Origin: an uncultured beta proteobacterium
GTDB lineage: Bacteria > Pseudomonadota > Gammaproteobacteria > Burkholderiales > Burkholderiaceae_C
DNA: 48,598 nt
NCBI GenBank assembly: GCA_903920695.1
Contig: CAIXNB010000137.1
Span: 1-48,598 of the forward strand
Direction of reading: 5' to 3'
A program made the position numbers and the translations under genes. This document shows, one piece after another, positions 1 through 9,624 of the stretch (positions within the stretch are counted from its first letter, which is position 1; every line of letters starts with the position of its first letter). The notes beneath the pieces are model-generated. The model was not told the DNA's origin and ran no database searches. It worked only from the letters and a program-made list of their open reading frames with translations.

Positions 1-124
1 CGCCAAACTTGGCCGCCAGCACGCTGGTGATGGCCGCCGTCAGCGTGGTCTTGCCGTGGTCAACGTGACCAATCGTGCCCACATTGACGTGAGGCTTGGT
101 ACGTGCAAATTTTTCTTTTCCCAT
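1..124 (-). CDS. tuf: Elongation factor Tu, N-terminal fragment (truncated by window edge)
   Basis: Only the first 41 codons are in the window; the gene runs off the left edge. The start ATG is at 124, with GGAG 7 nt upstream. The fragment begins [20 protein letters not shown] and then carries the GTPase P-loop GHVDHGKT, which is the EF-Tu signature. EF-Tu delivers aminoacyl-tRNA to the ribosome as a GTP complex. It follows three tRNA genes with a 42-nt gap, the same Tyr-Gly-Thr-tuf order as the E. coli tufB operon, so the tRNAs and tuf are probably co-transcribed. Which of the usual two tuf copies this is cannot be told. Confidence 0.95.
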   Translation of the reverse strand, partial: MGKEKFARTKPHVNVGTIGHVDHGKTTLTAAITSVLAAKFG

Positions 125-166
125 TTTCAGACTCCGAAAAGTAAAGAACCGTCAAATCAAAAACCA

Positions 167-241
167 TGGTGCCCATTGCGGGAATCGGACCCGCGACCTC
201 TCCCTTACCAAGGGAGTGCTCTGCCACTGAGCCAAATGGGC
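167..241 (-). tRNA. tRNA-Thr (anticodon GGT)
   Basis: The minus strand folds as a complete cloverleaf. The 7-bp acceptor stem is GCCCATT/AATGGGC, the anticodon stem is CTCCC/GGGAG with loop TTGGTAA (anticodon GGT), the T arm contains GGTCCGATTCC, and the CCA end is encoded in the DNA. It is the third tRNA in the transcript and lies just upstream of tuf. Confidence 0.96.
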
Positions 242-308
242 ATTCCCCGTCCGCTACTTGGCAGCGAACAAGCGAAACTTTCTACTATCTTCAACAACAA
301 ACCAACAC

Positions 309-382
309 TGGAGCGGGAGACGGGAATCGAACCCGCGTCATTAGCTTGGAAGGCTAGGGTTCTACCATTGAACTACTCCCGC
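309..382 (-). tRNA. tRNA-Gly (anticodon TCC)
   Basis: The minus strand shows acceptor stem GCGGGAG/CTCCCGC, D arm GTTCAATGGTAGAAC, anticodon loop CTTCCAA (anticodon TCC), a T arm with GGTTCGATTCC and an encoded CCA. It is the middle gene of the Tyr-Gly-Thr tRNA cluster upstream of tuf. Confidence 0.96.
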
Positions 383-453
383 ATCGAAGCTGAACCAGTC
401 AACCCCAATATGCCCCATGGCCCGCTCTTGCGTCAATTCTCAATTCAAGTCAC

Positions 454-539
454 TGGTGGAGAGGGATGGATTCGAACCATCGTACTCGTAAGAGGGCAGA
501 TTTACAGTCTGCTGCCATTAACCACTCGGCCACCTCTCC
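454..539 (-). tRNA. tRNA-Tyr (anticodon GTA)
   Basis: The minus strand shows acceptor stem GGAGAGG/CCTCTCC, anticodon loop CTGTAAA (anticodon GTA), the long class II variable arm expected for tRNA-Tyr, a T arm with GGTTCGAATCC and an encoded CCA. Total length is 86 nt. It is the first tRNA after the putative promoter. Confidence 0.96.
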
Positions 540-553
540 TTAGTGAGCCATGG

Positions 554-582
554 ATTATGCCACGAAAACCAGCCTCTGGCAG
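554..582 (-). promoter_or_regulatory. Putative sigma-70 promoter of the tRNA-tuf operon
   Basis: On the minus strand CTGCCA (577-582) and CATAAT (554-559) are separated by exactly 17 nt. They resemble -35 and -10 hexamers and lie about 15 nt upstream of the mature tRNA-Tyr 5' end. No other promoter-like pair is obvious in the 64-nt gap before ung. Assigned by eye only. Confidence 0.4.
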
Positions 583-603
583 GCACAAGCTGCCAAGATT
601 TGA

Positions 604-1401
604 TCACCAGTCGATCAAACCGTATTCATGCTGCCGTAAAAACGTGTTTGCCAGGCTGAAATGCCCACAACCAACAAAAGGCCGCGGTGCTCGCATGGCA
701 GAAAGTGGCGATGGATGGTTGGCAATCAGCACCCGATGACAGGACCGAAGCGGGCCGCCGTCGGCGCCATTTGCCGCAATCAGGCGCGCCTTGGTCTGCG
801 CCTGGGAACCCCACAACATGAACACGACTGGAGTTTGCTTTGCTGACACCGCATTGACTATTTCGTCAGTGAGTGCTTCCCAACCTTTTTGTGCATGGCT
901 GCCAGCCTGCCCTGCTTCGACCGTCAGGCAGGTGTTGAGCAGCAGAACGCCCTGCTGCGCCCACCGGGCCAGCGAGCCATTCGCGGGCGTCGTCCGAGCC
1001 TCTCCAGGCGCGCCATCGCGCGCCACTTCCTTGAAGATATTGCGCAGGGAAGGCGGTGGTTTGACACCCGGCGCCACGGAGAATGCCAGCCCTTCGGCCT
1101 GACCCGGCCCGTGATACGGGTCCTGCCCCAAAATGACAACCTTAACCTGCGCCAACGGCGTCAGGGCCAAGGCCCGAAACGGCTGGGGCGGGTAGATGAT
1201 GGCGCCGCTTGCCAAACGTGCGCAGATGAAACGACCCAAAGCCTGACCGGGCTCGCTGGTCAGAAACCGTTCCACGACCGGTCGCCAATCATCCGCGATC
1301 TGCCAGCGCTGTGGCGCCCACTCGGTCAGCCTCGGCACCGCAGCGCAAGGGTCTTGTGCATCAAAGGCGAAACGGGTCTGCCGTTCTTGCGGGCTGGGCA
1401 T
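604..1401 (-). CDS. ung: Uracil-DNA glycosylase (family 1)
   Basis: Removes uracil from DNA in the first step of base excision repair. The 265-residue protein has the water-activating motif GQDPYHG at 92-98 (catalytic Asp94), [10 protein letters not shown] near 153-162, and the DNA-intercalation motif HPSPLS at 229-234, all diagnostic of family 1 enzymes. A TTG one codon upstream is open, but ATG at 1401 has AGGAG 6 nt before it and is preferred. It is the last gene of the trp-associated minus-strand run, 39 nt after trpC. The C-terminus ([14 protein letters not shown]) is the usual family ending, so the gene looks intact. Confidence 0.96.
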   Translation of the reverse strand: MPSPQERQTRFAFDAQDPCAAVPRLTEWAPQRWQIADDWRPVVERFLTSEPGQALGRFICARLASGAIIYPPQPFRALALTPLAQVKVVILGQDPYHGPGQAEGLAFSVAPGVKPPPSLRNIFKEVARDGAPGEARTTPANGSLARWAQQGVLLLNTCLTVEAGQAGSHAQKGWEALTDEIVNAVSAKQTPVVFMLWGSQAQTKARLIAANGADGGPLRSCHRVLIANHPSPLSAMRAPRPFVGCGHFSLANTFLRQHEYGLIDW

Positions 1402-1440
1402 CAATCGCTCCTGAATCGATGGCGCGCAGACTGGCGCTGA

Positions 1441-2235
1441 TCAGGCAATGGCAAAGAGCGCGGCCAGCGCCTCGCCCGGATCGGCCTGGCGCATGAAGGC
1501 TTCACCCACCAAAAACGCATTGACGCCAGCCGCGCCCAGGCGCAGCACGTCGTCGCGGCTGCGGATGCCGCTCTCGCAGACCAGCAAGCGGTCCGCCGGT
1601 ACATCGCGCATCAGTGTCAGCGTGGTCTCCAGCGACACCTCGAAGGTCTTGAGGTTGCGGTTGTTGATGCCGATCAGTGGCGTCTTCAGTTGCAGCGCGC
1701 GCGTCAACTCGGGCGCATCGTGCACCTCGACCAGCACCGCCATGTCCAGGCTGCGCGCAATGGCCTCGAAATCCTTTAACTGTGCGTCGTCCAGGCAGGC
1801 AGCAATTAACAGAATGGCATCGGCCCCCATGGCGCGCGACTCGTAGACCTGGTAGGCGTCGACAATGAAATCCTTGCGCAACACCGGCAATTGGCAGGAG
1901 GCGCGTGCCTGCTTGAGAAAATCGACGCAGCCCTGAAAAAACTGCACATCGGTGAGCACCGACAAACAGGCGGCCCCGTGTTCCGCGTAGCTCTGCGCGA
2001 TGTCAGCGGCGATAAAGTCCGCGCACAGCACGCCTTTGGATGGACTGGCCTTTTTGATCTCGGCAATGACGGCGGCCCGGCCAGCGGCAATTTTGGCGCG
2101 CATCGCGCCGACGAAATCACGCGTCAAAACACGCGACTCGGCATCCGCGCGCATAACAGCCAGCGACTTGCGTTTCAATGCCTCGGCAATTTCCTGGCGC
2201 TTGACGGCAACGATCTGGTCAAGGATATCGGTCAC
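1441..2235 (-). CDS. trpC: Indole-3-glycerol phosphate synthase
   Basis: Closes the indole ring from carboxyphenylamino-deoxyribulose 5-phosphate in tryptophan synthesis. The 264-residue TIM barrel carries [11 protein letters not shown] (58-68, with the phosphate-binding and catalytic lysine), [15 protein letters not shown] and CESGI in family order. It is monofunctional, with no fused TrpF as in enterics. Its start overlaps the trpD stop by 4 nt, so translation is probably coupled. Confidence 0.97.
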   Translation of the reverse strand: MTDILDQIVAVKRQEIAEALKRKSLAVMRADAESRVLTRDFVGAMRAKIAAGRAAVIAEIKKASPSKGVLCADFIAADIAQSYAEHGAACLSVLTDVQFFQGCVDFLKQARASCQLPVLRKDFIVDAYQVYESRAMGADAILLIAACLDDAQLKDFEAIARSLDMAVLVEVHDAPELTRALQLKTPLIGINNRNLKTFEVSLETTLTLMRDVPADRLLVCESGIRSRDDVLRLGAAGVNAFLVGEAFMRQADPGEALAALFAIA

Positions 2236-3290
2236 TGGGGACCCCCTTTCAATTGTTGCGAGAGTGCGACTAGTTGCGTCAGCTTGACCTTGGCGGCGCC
2301 CGATTCAATCGCGGCACGCGCGAGCAGCACGCCGGCCTGCATCGAATCCGCCACATTGGCGGCGTAGAGCGCTACACCGGCATTGAGAATCACGATGTCC
2401 TTGGCGGCGCCGGTCTGGTTGTCCAGCACACCCAACAACATGGCTTTGGACTGCTCGGGCGTTTCGACCCTGAGCGCACGGTTGCTGGCCATCACCATCG
2501 AAAAATCTTCCGGGTGAATCTCGTACTCGGTGATCTCGCCGTTCTTGAGTTCGCCGACCATGGTGGTCGCACCCAGACTGACCTCGTCCATGCCGTCCCT
2601 GCCGTACACCACCACGGCGTGCTCGGCGCCCAGGCGCTGCAAGGCGCGCACCTGAATGCCGACCAGATCCGGGTGGAAGACGCCCATCAGAATATTCGGC
2701 GCACCGGCCGGATTGGTCAGCGGCCCGAGCAGATTGAAGATGGTCTTGATGCCCAACTCCTTGCGCACCGGCGCCACGTTCTTCATGGCCGGATGGTGAT
2801 TGGGCGCAAACATGAAACCGACACCGACCTGCTCAATGCATTGGGCAATGGCCTGCGGTGACAGGCTGAGATGGATGCCCAGCGACTCCACCACATCGGC
2901 GCTGCCGCTCTTGCTGCTGACACCACGGCCGCCGTGCTTGCTGACCTTGGCGCCAGCGGCCGCTGCCACAAACATGGAGCAGGTTGAAATATTGAAGGTA
3001 TGCGAGCCGTCGCCGCCAGTACCCACGATATCGACCAGATGCGTCTTGTCGGTCACATGGACCTTGGTGGAAAACTCGCGCATCACCTCTGCGGCGGCAG
3101 TGATTTCACCAATGGTCTCCTTCTTCACGCGCAGGCCCGTGATGAAAGCCGCCACCATCACCGGTGACCAGGCGCCGCTCATGATTTCGCGCACGATATG
3201 CAACATCTCGTCGTGAAAAATCTCGCGGTGCTCGATGGTGCGCAGCAAGGCCTCCTGCGGCGTGATTCGGATGGTATTGGACATGATCAT
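2232..3290 (-). CDS. trpD: Anthranilate phosphoribosyltransferase
   Basis: Transfers a phosphoribosyl group from PRPP to anthranilate. The PRPP-binding loop [10 protein letters not shown] is at 90-99 and the [15 protein letters not shown] segment at 118-132, both classic family signatures. The length of 352 residues is normal. ATG occurs at 3290 and 3284 and neither has a strong ribosome-binding site, so the exact start is open by two codons. It overlaps trpC by 4 nt and is separated from trpG by ltaE and a LysE-type gene, an unusual interruption of the trpGDC order. Confidence 0.97.
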   Translation of the reverse strand: MIMSNTIRITPQEALLRTIEHREIFHDEMLHIVREIMSGAWSPVMVAAFITGLRVKKETIGEITAAAEVMREFSTKVHVTDKTHLVDIVGTGGDGSHTFNISTCSMFVAAAAGAKVSKHGGRGVSSKSGSADVVESLGIHLSLSPQAIAQCIEQVGVGFMFAPNHHPAMKNVAPVRKELGIKTIFNLLGPLTNPAGAPNILMGVFHPDLVGIQVRALQRLGAEHAVVVYGRDGMDEVSLGATTMVGELKNGEITEYEIHPEDFSMVMASNRALRVETPEQSKAMLLGVLDNQTGAAKDIVILNAGVALYAANVADSMQAGVLLARAAIESGAAKVKLTQLVALSQQLKGGPQ

Positions 3291-3297
3291 TTTCGTT

Positions 3298-3987
3298 TCA
3301 GTTGGAAGGATTGTCAGTCAGGGCCAGTTTCAGGCCAAAGCCGACGAACATGGCGCCGGCGATGCGTTCCAGCCAGACCATACCCTGTTGCAGCGCGGTG
3401 AATTGCTGCGACACGGCGGCGCCGAGCCAGGCGTAGGCCAGATTCACCCACAGACTATTGAAGTTGAAGATCAGCCCCAGCAGCACAAAGCTCAAGCCCT
3501 TGCTGGGCGCGCCTGCGGCAATGAACTGCGGCAAAAAGGCCAAAAAGAACAGGGCCACCTTGGGGTTGAGCACATTGGTCCAGAAGCCCTTCATGAAGAT
3601 CCGGCGCAGCACCGGCGAAACGCCAGTCGCCCGCGCCGCTGAATCAATCGTAGCTAGGGCAGTTACCGGCATTGAAACGGTTTTGGCGCGGCCCACCCCA
3701 CCCGAGCGCAACATGCTCCAGCCGACATAGACCAGATAAGCGGCGCCCAGCCACTTGAGGGCCGAAAACGCCGTGCTCGATGCCGCCAGCAAGGCGCTAA
3801 CGCCCAGCGCCGCCGCCGTCGCGTGCACAAAACAGCCAGCCGTGATGCCCAGTGCCGCCACCGCGCCGGCACGCCAGCCGCTCTTGAGCGCATTCGCCAC
3901 GATGTACAACACATCCGGCCCCGGCGTCAGATTGAGCAGCACGCCCGCCATGATGAACAAGCCCAGATTGTCAATTCCACTGAACAC
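3298..3987 (-). CDS. LysE/RhtB-family amino acid exporter
   Basis: Inner-membrane exporter of the LysE/RhtB family, which pumps amino acids such as threonine, homoserine or lysine out of the cell. The N-terminal [11 protein letters not shown] (about 19-29) is the family signature, and about six hydrophobic segments follow. I prefer GTG at 3987 (229 residues). It has GGGAG 9 nt upstream and begins right at the conserved FSGIDNLG segment, whereas the upstream TTG at 4014 adds nine atypical residues. It lies between ltaE and trpD. Substrate is unknown; the threonine aldolase neighbour suggests a small hydroxy- or aliphatic amino acid, but this is inference. Confidence 0.85.
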   Translation of the reverse strand: MFSGIDNLGLFIMAGVLLNLTPGPDVLYIVANALKSGWRAGAVAALGITAGCFVHATAAALGVSALLAASSTAFSALKWLGAAYLVYVGWSMLRSGGVGRAKTVSMPVTALATIDSAARATGVSPVLRRIFMKGFWTNVLNPKVALFFLAFLPQFIAAGAPSKGLSFVLLGLIFNFNSLWVNLAYAWLGAAVSQQFTALQQGMVWLERIAGAMFVGFGLKLALTDNPSN

Positions 3988-4010
3988 GGCCAAGCACTCC
4001 CAATCCCAGG

Positions 4011-5078
4011 TCAAGCGCGGAAGAATTCGCGCATGACGGCCAGGGTGTACGCAATGCCAGCGGCGTCCAGGTCCAGATGCGTCACAAAACGCAGACGGTA
4101 CAGGCCGGTGACCAGAATACCGCGCGCCGCCAGAAACGGAATCAGTTCATCGGCTCTCGCCCTGGCTTCATCGACCAGATCAACAAAGACAATATTGCTC
4201 TGCGGCGTCTCAACGACCAATCCGGGCAGATCGCGCAGGCCATCGGCCAAGCGCTGCGCTAATGCATGGTCGTCAGCCAGGCGCAGCACATGATGGTCGA
4301 GCGCATAGGACGCGGCTGCCGCCAGCAGACCGGACTGGCGCATACCGCCGCCGGCCATCTTGCGAATGCGGTGCGCGCGCGCCAGAAACTCGCGGCTGCC
4401 GCACAGGACGGAACCGACCGGCGCACCCAGCCCTTTGCTGAAACAAACCGACACGCTGTCAAAACACTGGGCGATGCGGCGCGCCTCAAGAAAGACATCG
4501 CCCCCATTTGCGCCGCCTGTTGCAGCCTGCGCCACTGCGGCATTGAAGATGCGTGCGCCGTCCAGATGCCGGCTCAGCCCTTTGGCGCGCGCCAGTTCCG
4601 TGGCCTGCTGCACATAATCGAACGGCAGCAGTTTGCCACCGAGCGTGTTCTCCAAAGCCAGCAAACGGGTGCGGGCAAAATGCGCGTCGTCGGGCTTGAT
4701 GGCGGCCTCAATGTCGGCCAGCAACAAGCTGCCATCGCTCTGGTGGTTCAAGGGCTGCGGTTGCACGCTGCCCAATACCGCCGCACCACCGCCCTCCCAG
4801 CGATAACAGTGGGCGAACTGGCCGACGATGTATTCGTCGCCACGCTGGCAATGGGCCAGGATGGCGCACAGATTGCTTTGCGTGCCGGTCGGCATGAACA
4901 GCGCCGCCTCGAAGCCAAGCAGGGCCGCGATTTTTTCCTGCAAGGCGTTGACGCTGGGGTCGCCCGCAAACACGTCATCGCCGAGCGGCGCGGCCAGCAT
5001 CGCCGCGCGCATGGCCGGCGTCGGCTGCGTCACGGTATCGCTGCGCAGGTCAACGCGCATGATGTTTGCCGGCTTCAT
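4011..5078 (-). CDS. ltaE: Low-specificity L-threonine aldolase
   Basis: PLP enzyme that cleaves L-threonine or allo-threonine to glycine and acetaldehyde. The 355-residue fold type I protein has [13 protein letters not shown] at its N-terminus, HLDGARI at 171-177 (cofactor-binding Asp) and [12 protein letters not shown] with the Schiff-base lysine at 215. Its ATG overlaps the trpG stop (ATGA). It is thus embedded in the tryptophan operon, although threonine aldolase is not a Trp enzyme; a link through glycine/serine supply is conceivable but unproven. Confidence 0.93.
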   Translation of the reverse strand: MKPANIMRVDLRSDTVTQPTPAMRAAMLAAPLGDDVFAGDPSVNALQEKIAALLGFEAALFMPTGTQSNLCAILAHCQRGDEYIVGQFAHCYRWEGGGAAVLGSVQPQPLNHQSDGSLLLADIEAAIKPDDAHFARTRLLALENTLGGKLLPFDYVQQATELARAKGLSRHLDGARIFNAAVAQAATGGANGGDVFLEARRIAQCFDSVSVCFSKGLGAPVGSVLCGSREFLARAHRIRKMAGGGMRQSGLLAAAASYALDHHVLRLADDHALAQRLADGLRDLPGLVVETPQSNIVFVDLVDEARARADELIPFLAARGILVTGLYRLRFVTHLDLDAAGIAYTLAVMREFFRA

Positions 5079-5677
5079 GGCAGCAGCCGCACGAGAAAGT
5101 TTTTCAGCATCGCGTGACCGTGCTCGGTCAGGATGCTCTCAGGATGAAACTGCACGCCTTCGATATCCAGCGTCGCGTGTTTGACGCCCATGATCTCGCC
5201 GTCCTCGGTCCAGGCCGTGATCTTCAGACAGGACGGGCCTGTCGCGCGTTCGATGGCCAGCGAGTGGTAGCGGTTGACCGTGAACTGCGCCGGCAGGCCG
5301 GCAAACACGCCCTCTTGCGTTGTGCGGATGACGCTGGTCTTGCCGTGCATCAGTTGTTGCGCCCGTACGATCCTGCCACCGAAGGCAGCGCCAATCGCCT
5401 GATGGCCGAGGCAGACGCCGAGAATCGGTAACTTGCCGGCGCAATGCTGGATGGCAGCAACCGAAATGCCAGCCTCGGCTGGTGAGCAAGGCCCCGGGGA
5501 GATCACGAGCCGGTCGAGTTGCCCCGACCTGAGCCGCTCATCGATCTGCTCGAGCGTGATTTCATCGTTGCGCACCACCTCGACCTCGGCCCCGAGCTCG
5601 CCCAGGTACTGCACGATGTTGTAGGTAAAACTGTCGTAGTTGTCGATCATCAACAACCGAATCTTGGCGGCGCTCAT
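5075..5677 (-). CDS. trpG: Anthranilate synthase component II (glutamine amidotransferase)
   Basis: Releases ammonia from glutamine for anthranilate synthase. The class I amidotransferase triad is visible: Cys89 in LGVCLGHQ, and His178 and Glu180 in VQFHPES. ATG at 5677 begins [20 protein letters not shown] and has GAGGAGG upstream; the longer open frame to 5746 only shadows the end of trpE. It overlaps trpE and ltaE by 4 nt each. The 200-residue length is normal. In many bacteria this subunit is shared with folate synthesis (PabA), and the sequence cannot exclude that here. Confidence 0.96.
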   Translation of the reverse strand: MSAAKIRLLMIDNYDSFTYNIVQYLGELGAEVEVVRNDEITLEQIDERLRSGQLDRLVISPGPCSPAEAGISVAAIQHCAGKLPILGVCLGHQAIGAAFGGRIVRAQQLMHGKTSVIRTTQEGVFAGLPAQFTVNRYHSLAIERATGPSCLKITAWTEDGEIMGVKHATLDIEGVQFHPESILTEHGHAMLKNFLVRLLP

Positions 5678-7185
5678 TCCAGACCCTCCTCGACCAGTTC
5701 GCTGGCGCGCAACAGGGCGCGCGCCTTGGCTTCGGTTTCCTTCCACTCCAGTTCCGGCACCGAATCAGCCACCACCCCGGCCGCCGCCTGCACGTACAGT
5801 GTCTCGTCCTTGATGATGCCGGTGCGGATGGCAATCGCCACGTCCATGTCACCGGCATAGCTCAGGTAGCCGCAGGCGCCGCCATAAAGACCGCGCTTGC
5901 TCGGCTCGAGTTGGTCGATCAGTTCCATCGCGTGCACCTTGGGCGCACCGGTCAGGGTGCCGGCCGGGAAGGTCGCCTTGAGCACGTCCATGCTGGTCAT
6001 GCCCTCGTTGAGCGTGCCTTCGACATTGCTCACGATGTGCATGACGTGGCTGTAACGCTCGACGCTGAAGGCTTCGGTCACCTTGACGCTGCCGATCTTG
6101 GCGATGCGGCCGATGTCGTTGCGCGCCAGATCGATCAGCATCACGTGCTCGGCACGCTCCTTGGGGTCGTTGATCAGTTCGACTTCGGCCGCCTTGTCGA
6201 GTTCCAGACTGGCGCCACGCGGGCGTGTGCCAGCCAATGGGCGAATCGTGATTTTCTGCTCGGTCTGTCCGTTGCTGCTGACCTGCTCCTGGCGCACCAG
6301 AATCTCGGGCGAGGCGCCAACCACGTGAAAGTCACCAAAGTGGTAGTAGTACATGTAGGGGCTGGGATTGAGTGCGCGCAGCGCCCGGTACAAACTCAGC
6401 GGCGACTCGGTGAAGCGCTTCTTGATGCGCTGGCCAACCTGCACCTGCATGAAGTCGCCGCCGGCAATCAGTTCCTTGGCGCGCTCAACCGCCGCGATGT
6501 AATCCGCCTTGGCAAACTCGCGCTCGGCCGGATAGCTCTGCGTCGGCTTGACCAGCGGCGCGCTAACCGAGTATTTGAGCTTCTCCTTGAGTTCGCGTAG
6601 CCGCTTCTTGGCATTGGCATAGGCCTCGCTCTGCGCCGGGTTGGCATAGACGATCAGGTAGAGCTTGCCCGAGAGGTTATCGATCACCGCCAGTTCTTCA
6701 CACTGCAGCAGCAAGATGTCCGGGCAACCCAGCGTATCGGGCGGGCAAGAGGCTTGCAGCTTCTTCTCGATGTAGCGCACCGTGTCGTAGCCGAAATAAC
6801 CGGCCAGCCCACCACAGAAACGCGGCAGACCGGGGCGCAAGGCCACCTTGAAGCGCTTTTGGTAGTCCGAGATGAAGTCCAGCGGATTGCCAGGTGCGCT
6901 CTCCACCACGACGCCATCGGTCACGACCTCGGTGCGTGCCGCAGCGCCAAAGCCGCTGGCGCGCAACAGCGTGCGTGCCGGCAAGCCGATGAAACTGTAG
7001 CGCCCGAAGCGCTCGCCGCCGACCACCGATTCAAGCAGGAAACTGTATTTCCCGCCCTGCGTCGAATGGGCCAGCTTCAGGTACAGCGACAAAGGGGTTT
7101 CCAGATCCGCAAAAGCTTCTGCCAACAAGGGTATGCGGTTATAGCCTTGGGCACTCAGGCTTTTGAATTCAAGTTCAGAGATCAC
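5674..7185 (-). CDS. trpE: Anthranilate synthase component I
   Basis: Converts chorismate plus ammonia to anthranilate, the first committed step of tryptophan synthesis. The N-terminal region holds LLES (the likely Trp feedback site). The chorismate-binding domain shows [41 protein letters not shown] and GAVGY-like [11 protein letters not shown] motifs. I choose GTG at 7185, which starts the conserved [15 protein letters not shown] segment and has AGAAG upstream. An ATG at 7206 is an alternative, and the still longer reading from 7263 adds a tail with no family counterpart. Length is 503 residues. Confidence 0.95.
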   Translation of the reverse strand: MISELEFKSLSAQGYNRIPLLAEAFADLETPLSLYLKLAHSTQGGKYSFLLESVVGGERFGRYSFIGLPARTLLRASGFGAAARTEVVTDGVVVESAPGNPLDFISDYQKRFKVALRPGLPRFCGGLAGYFGYDTVRYIEKKLQASCPPDTLGCPDILLLQCEELAVIDNLSGKLYLIVYANPAQSEAYANAKKRLRELKEKLKYSVSAPLVKPTQSYPAEREFAKADYIAAVERAKELIAGGDFMQVQVGQRIKKRFTESPLSLYRALRALNPSPYMYYYHFGDFHVVGASPEILVRQEQVSSNGQTEQKITIRPLAGTRPRGASLELDKAAEVELINDPKERAEHVMLIDLARNDIGRIAKIGSVKVTEAFSVERYSHVMHIVSNVEGTLNEGMTSMDVLKATFPAGTLTGAPKVHAMELIDQLEPSKRGLYGGACGYLSYAGDMDVAIAIRTGIIKDETLYVQAAAGVVADSVPELEWKETEAKARALLRASELVEEGLE

Positions 7186-7410
7186 GGGATGGCTTCTTTC
7201 ATACATGGCCGAACCGTTTGCGCGTAGCGGGTTCAGCGGGCAGCCCGACCGGCTGCAGTTCATTCAAGGGGCAACGGAGACGCTGTCAGGCGTGAGCCGA
7301 CAGAGCTTGTTGCGTACGCCAGGGCCATGCTCCCCGGTCGCTACAACCTGTGATCCAGATGCGGTGAATGAACATGGGGACAGTGTATCAAAACCAATAT
7401 CAAGAGCGGA
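7186..7410 (-). other. gph-trpE intergenic leader region
   Basis: This gap of 225 nt probably carries the trp promoter. I looked for a trpL-type leader peptide. The one short minus-strand frame that begins with ATG near 7327 (about 22 codons) has no tryptophan codons, and there is no GC hairpin followed by a T run. Classical attenuation is therefore not supported. A CTGTC...GACAG dyad near 7285-7303 is too weak to call a terminator. Confidence 0.35.
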
Positions 7411-8106
7411 TCAGGGCGCGACCCGTTGCTGCAATGAATCAACAAAAGCGTCCGCATCCACGGCGCGAATCGGCTCGCCGTGGTTGTAGCCATAGGTCAC
7501 GAGCAACACCGGGCAGCCGGCAGCGCGCGCCGCCTGCGCGTCGTTACTGGAGTCACCAATCATCAGCGTACGCTGCGGCGCTGTCGCCAGCGCTTCGCAG
7601 GTTTTGAGCAACGGCAGTGGATCAGGCTTCTTGCGCGCGAAGGCATCGCCACCGAAGGTCAGATCGAAAAAACCATCGAGCCCCTTGGCCTTGAGCAGCG
7701 GCACGGCAAAGGCGGTCGGCTTGTTGGTCAGGCAAGCCATTTTCAAGCCCTGCGCCCGGAGTTGCTGCAGGCCGGCCAGGACGCCGGGATAGAGCGTCGC
7801 GTGCTGGCCGTTGATGGCGAGGTAATGGCGTTCGTAATGGTGCCAGGCCGCGTCGTAGAGTGAATCAGGGTCTTGCGCAGCGGCACCGGCCGCCAACCGC
7901 AACACACGCTTGAGCAGGTTCTCCGTGCCTTTGCCGACCAGCAACAACACCGTCGCGCGGTCCACCGTAAAGTCCCGATACGGCGCCGGCAACTCTGCCA
8001 GCATGCGGTTGAGCGCAACAACGAAGTCGCCCAGCGTATCGACCAGGGTGCCGTCGAGATCAACGATGGCAGCATCGACCTCGAACAGACCGTAAACCCG
8101 CGTCAT
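7411..8106 (-). CDS. gph: Phosphoglycolate phosphatase (HAD superfamily)
   Basis: Hydrolyses 2-phosphoglycolate arising from DNA repair or oxygenase activity. HAD motif I DLDGTLVDT is at 16-24 (nucleophile Asp16, acid/base Asp18), followed by motif II LTNKP, motif III lysine in KKPDP and motif IV MIGDSSND. Length is 231 residues. In many betaproteobacteria gph directly follows rpe and precedes trpE; here rpe lies 11 kb away beyond the gsp cluster, while the gph-trpE side of the order is kept. Confidence 0.93.
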   Translation of the reverse strand: MTRVYGLFEVDAAIVDLDGTLVDTLGDFVVALNRMLAELPAPYRDFTVDRATVLLLVGKGTENLLKRVLRLAAGAAAQDPDSLYDAAWHHYERHYLAINGQHATLYPGVLAGLQQLRAQGLKMACLTNKPTAFAVPLLKAKGLDGFFDLTFGGDAFARKKPDPLPLLKTCEALATAPQRTLMIGDSSNDAQAARAAGCPVLLVTYGYNHGEPIRAVDADAFVDSLQQRVAP

Positions 8107-8116
8107 GCCACCGGCC

Positions 8117-9358
8117 TCACTTGACCAACTGGTTGAGTTGGATGATGGGCATCAGCACGGCCAGCACGATCAGCATCACGGCCAGGCCCATGGCCACGAT
8201 CAGCAGTGGCTCAAGCAAGGTGGCAAGCTGCATGGCGCGGCGTGCGACTTCGGTGCCGAGTTGCTTGGCGGCGCGCTGCAGCATGATGGGCAGTTGGCCG
8301 GTCTGCTCGCCCAGGCGCGCAAACATGGCCAGCAGTCCGGGGAAGCGCTTCTTCTGCGCCAGCGCCGAGGCCAGCGGCGCACCTTCGCGCACCAGCACCA
8401 GTGCGTCGAGCGCATCGGCGCGCATGGCCTGATTCGACAGCGTGTCGGCCGCCGCCTGCAGTGCTTTCAGAATCGGTACGCCGCCCGCTGCCAGCATGGC
8501 CAGCGTACTGGCAAAGCGCGCGGCGTTGTAGCTGCGCGCCAACTTGCCCAGTATCGGCAACGTCAGCCAGCCGGCGTCGAACTTCTCACGAAAAGCCGGA
8601 TTGGCCAGCGCCAGGCGCAAGCCCAAGCCGGCGAGCACCAGCGCAATCAGCAGCAACCAACCGTAGCTGCGCAGGAAATTGCTGGTGCTAATCATCATGA
8701 CCGTCAGAACCGGCAGCGCGTGCTTGCTGCTGGCAAAGACATGGGCCACCTGCGGCACGACGTAGGTGACCAGAAACAACACGATGGAGATGGCAACCAG
8801 CGTCACGATCGCCGGGTACAGCGCGGCACCGACCAGCTTGGCCTTGAGCGCCTGCTGTTCTTCGAGGTCATCGGCCAGGCGCTCCAGCACCAGCCCGAGG
8901 TTGCCGCTTTGCTCGCCAGCGCCGATGACAGCGACGAAGATGTTGGAGAATTCGCGCGGATGCTGGGCCAGGGCGCGCGCGAAGGTCGAGCCGCCATTGA
9001 CCTCGGCGCGCAGTGTCGCCACCAGATGGTGCTGCGACTCCGACTCGGCCTCGTCCGACAGCGAGGACAGAGCCCGCTCCAGCGGCAGACCGGAGGACAC
9101 CAGTCCGGCCAACTGACGGGTCCAGACGCCAAGACCGGTGGCATTGAAGACACGCCGGCGCCGCGACGCGCCACCACCCTGCGCCGCGCCATCCTTGCCG
9201 ACAAGTTGCAAGCCCTCGGCACCGACCAGTTCAACCTTCATCGGCACCATCGCCTGGCCGCGCAACTGCCCACGCGCCGCCTTGGCCGAGTCGGCCTCCA
9301 GCACCCCCTTGCGGGTTTGTCCCTCGGCCGTCAGGGCCTCAAATGAATAGACAGGCAT
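8117..9358 (-). CDS. gspF: Type II secretion inner-membrane platform protein GspF
   Basis: Polytopic platform protein that couples the GspE ATPase to pseudopilus growth. The 413-residue protein starts MPVYSFEALTAEGQTRKG and has the duplicated T2SSF domain: LAGLVSSGLPLERAL in the first repeat and LAMLAAGGVPILKAL in the second. It has GAGEQSGNL/RLGEQTGQLP loops and three hydrophobic segments near residues 170-195, 215-240 and 380-405. It is the last gene of the minus-strand gsp operon and is separated from gspE by a 266-nt repeat-bearing gap. It is 10 nt upstream of gph. Confidence 0.95.
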   Translation of the reverse strand: MPVYSFEALTAEGQTRKGVLEADSAKAARGQLRGQAMVPMKVELVGAEGLQLVGKDGAAQGGGASRRRRVFNATGLGVWTRQLAGLVSSGLPLERALSSLSDEAESESQHHLVATLRAEVNGGSTFARALAQHPREFSNIFVAVIGAGEQSGNLGLVLERLADDLEEQQALKAKLVGAALYPAIVTLVAISIVLFLVTYVVPQVAHVFASSKHALPVLTVMMISTSNFLRSYGWLLLIALVLAGLGLRLALANPAFREKFDAGWLTLPILGKLARSYNAARFASTLAMLAAGGVPILKALQAAADTLSNQAMRADALDALVLVREGAPLASALAQKKRFPGLLAMFARLGEQTGQLPIMLQRAAKQLGTEVARRAMQLATLLEPLLIVAMGLAVMLIVLAVLMPIIQLNQLVK

Positions 9359-9399
9359 TACTCAGCTCTGGCCTTTATCGCAGGCCAACCGCAACTTTT

Positions 9400-9533
9400 G
9401 TCATCGCGAGCGCAGCGAAGCAATCCACGCCCCGGCTCGTCATGCCAGACCCTCCAGTTGTCATGTCGGACTTGATCCGGCATCCAGGCTTTTTGCAGCA
9501 TGGATTGCGGGTCGAGGCCCGCAATGACAAATA
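9400..9533. repeat. REP-like palindromic intergenic repeat between gspE and gspF
   Basis: The 266-nt gap holds a mosaic of short palindromic units: TCATCGCGAGCGCAGCGAAG (9401-9420), then a unit with core CGGACTTGATCCG at 9468-9480, then TGGATTGCGGGTCGAGGCCC onward (9500-9528) as an inverted relative of the same unit. A second member of the family lies at 24692-24782. Open frames through it are the spurious kind commonly predicted in such repeats. It splits the gsp operon and may affect mRNA stability, though that is inference. Confidence 0.75.
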
Positions 9534-9624
9534 GGGGCTGATGGTCCGTATGCTATTTCGGACACCCGCGACAACGCACTCGCAATGACGAAGCTGGCGC
9601 AAGCAAAGGTGATCCGCTTTCACA

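Noticed and set aside
56..739. Plus-strand frame across the tRNA genes
   Set aside because: It reads through three tRNAs and into ung on the opposite strand, so it is not a gene.
7186..7410. trp leader peptide and attenuator
   Set aside because: No short frame with tandem Trp codons and no terminator-like hairpin with a T run were found.
8105..9346. 413-codon plus-strand open frame
   Set aside because: Exact antisense shadow of gspF; low-complexity Gln/His/Gly composition and no recognisable domain.
9343..9534. Small frame containing VIASAAKQS and DLIRHPGF-type peptides
   Set aside because: This is the well-known spurious translation of a dispersed REP-like repeat, not a protein.
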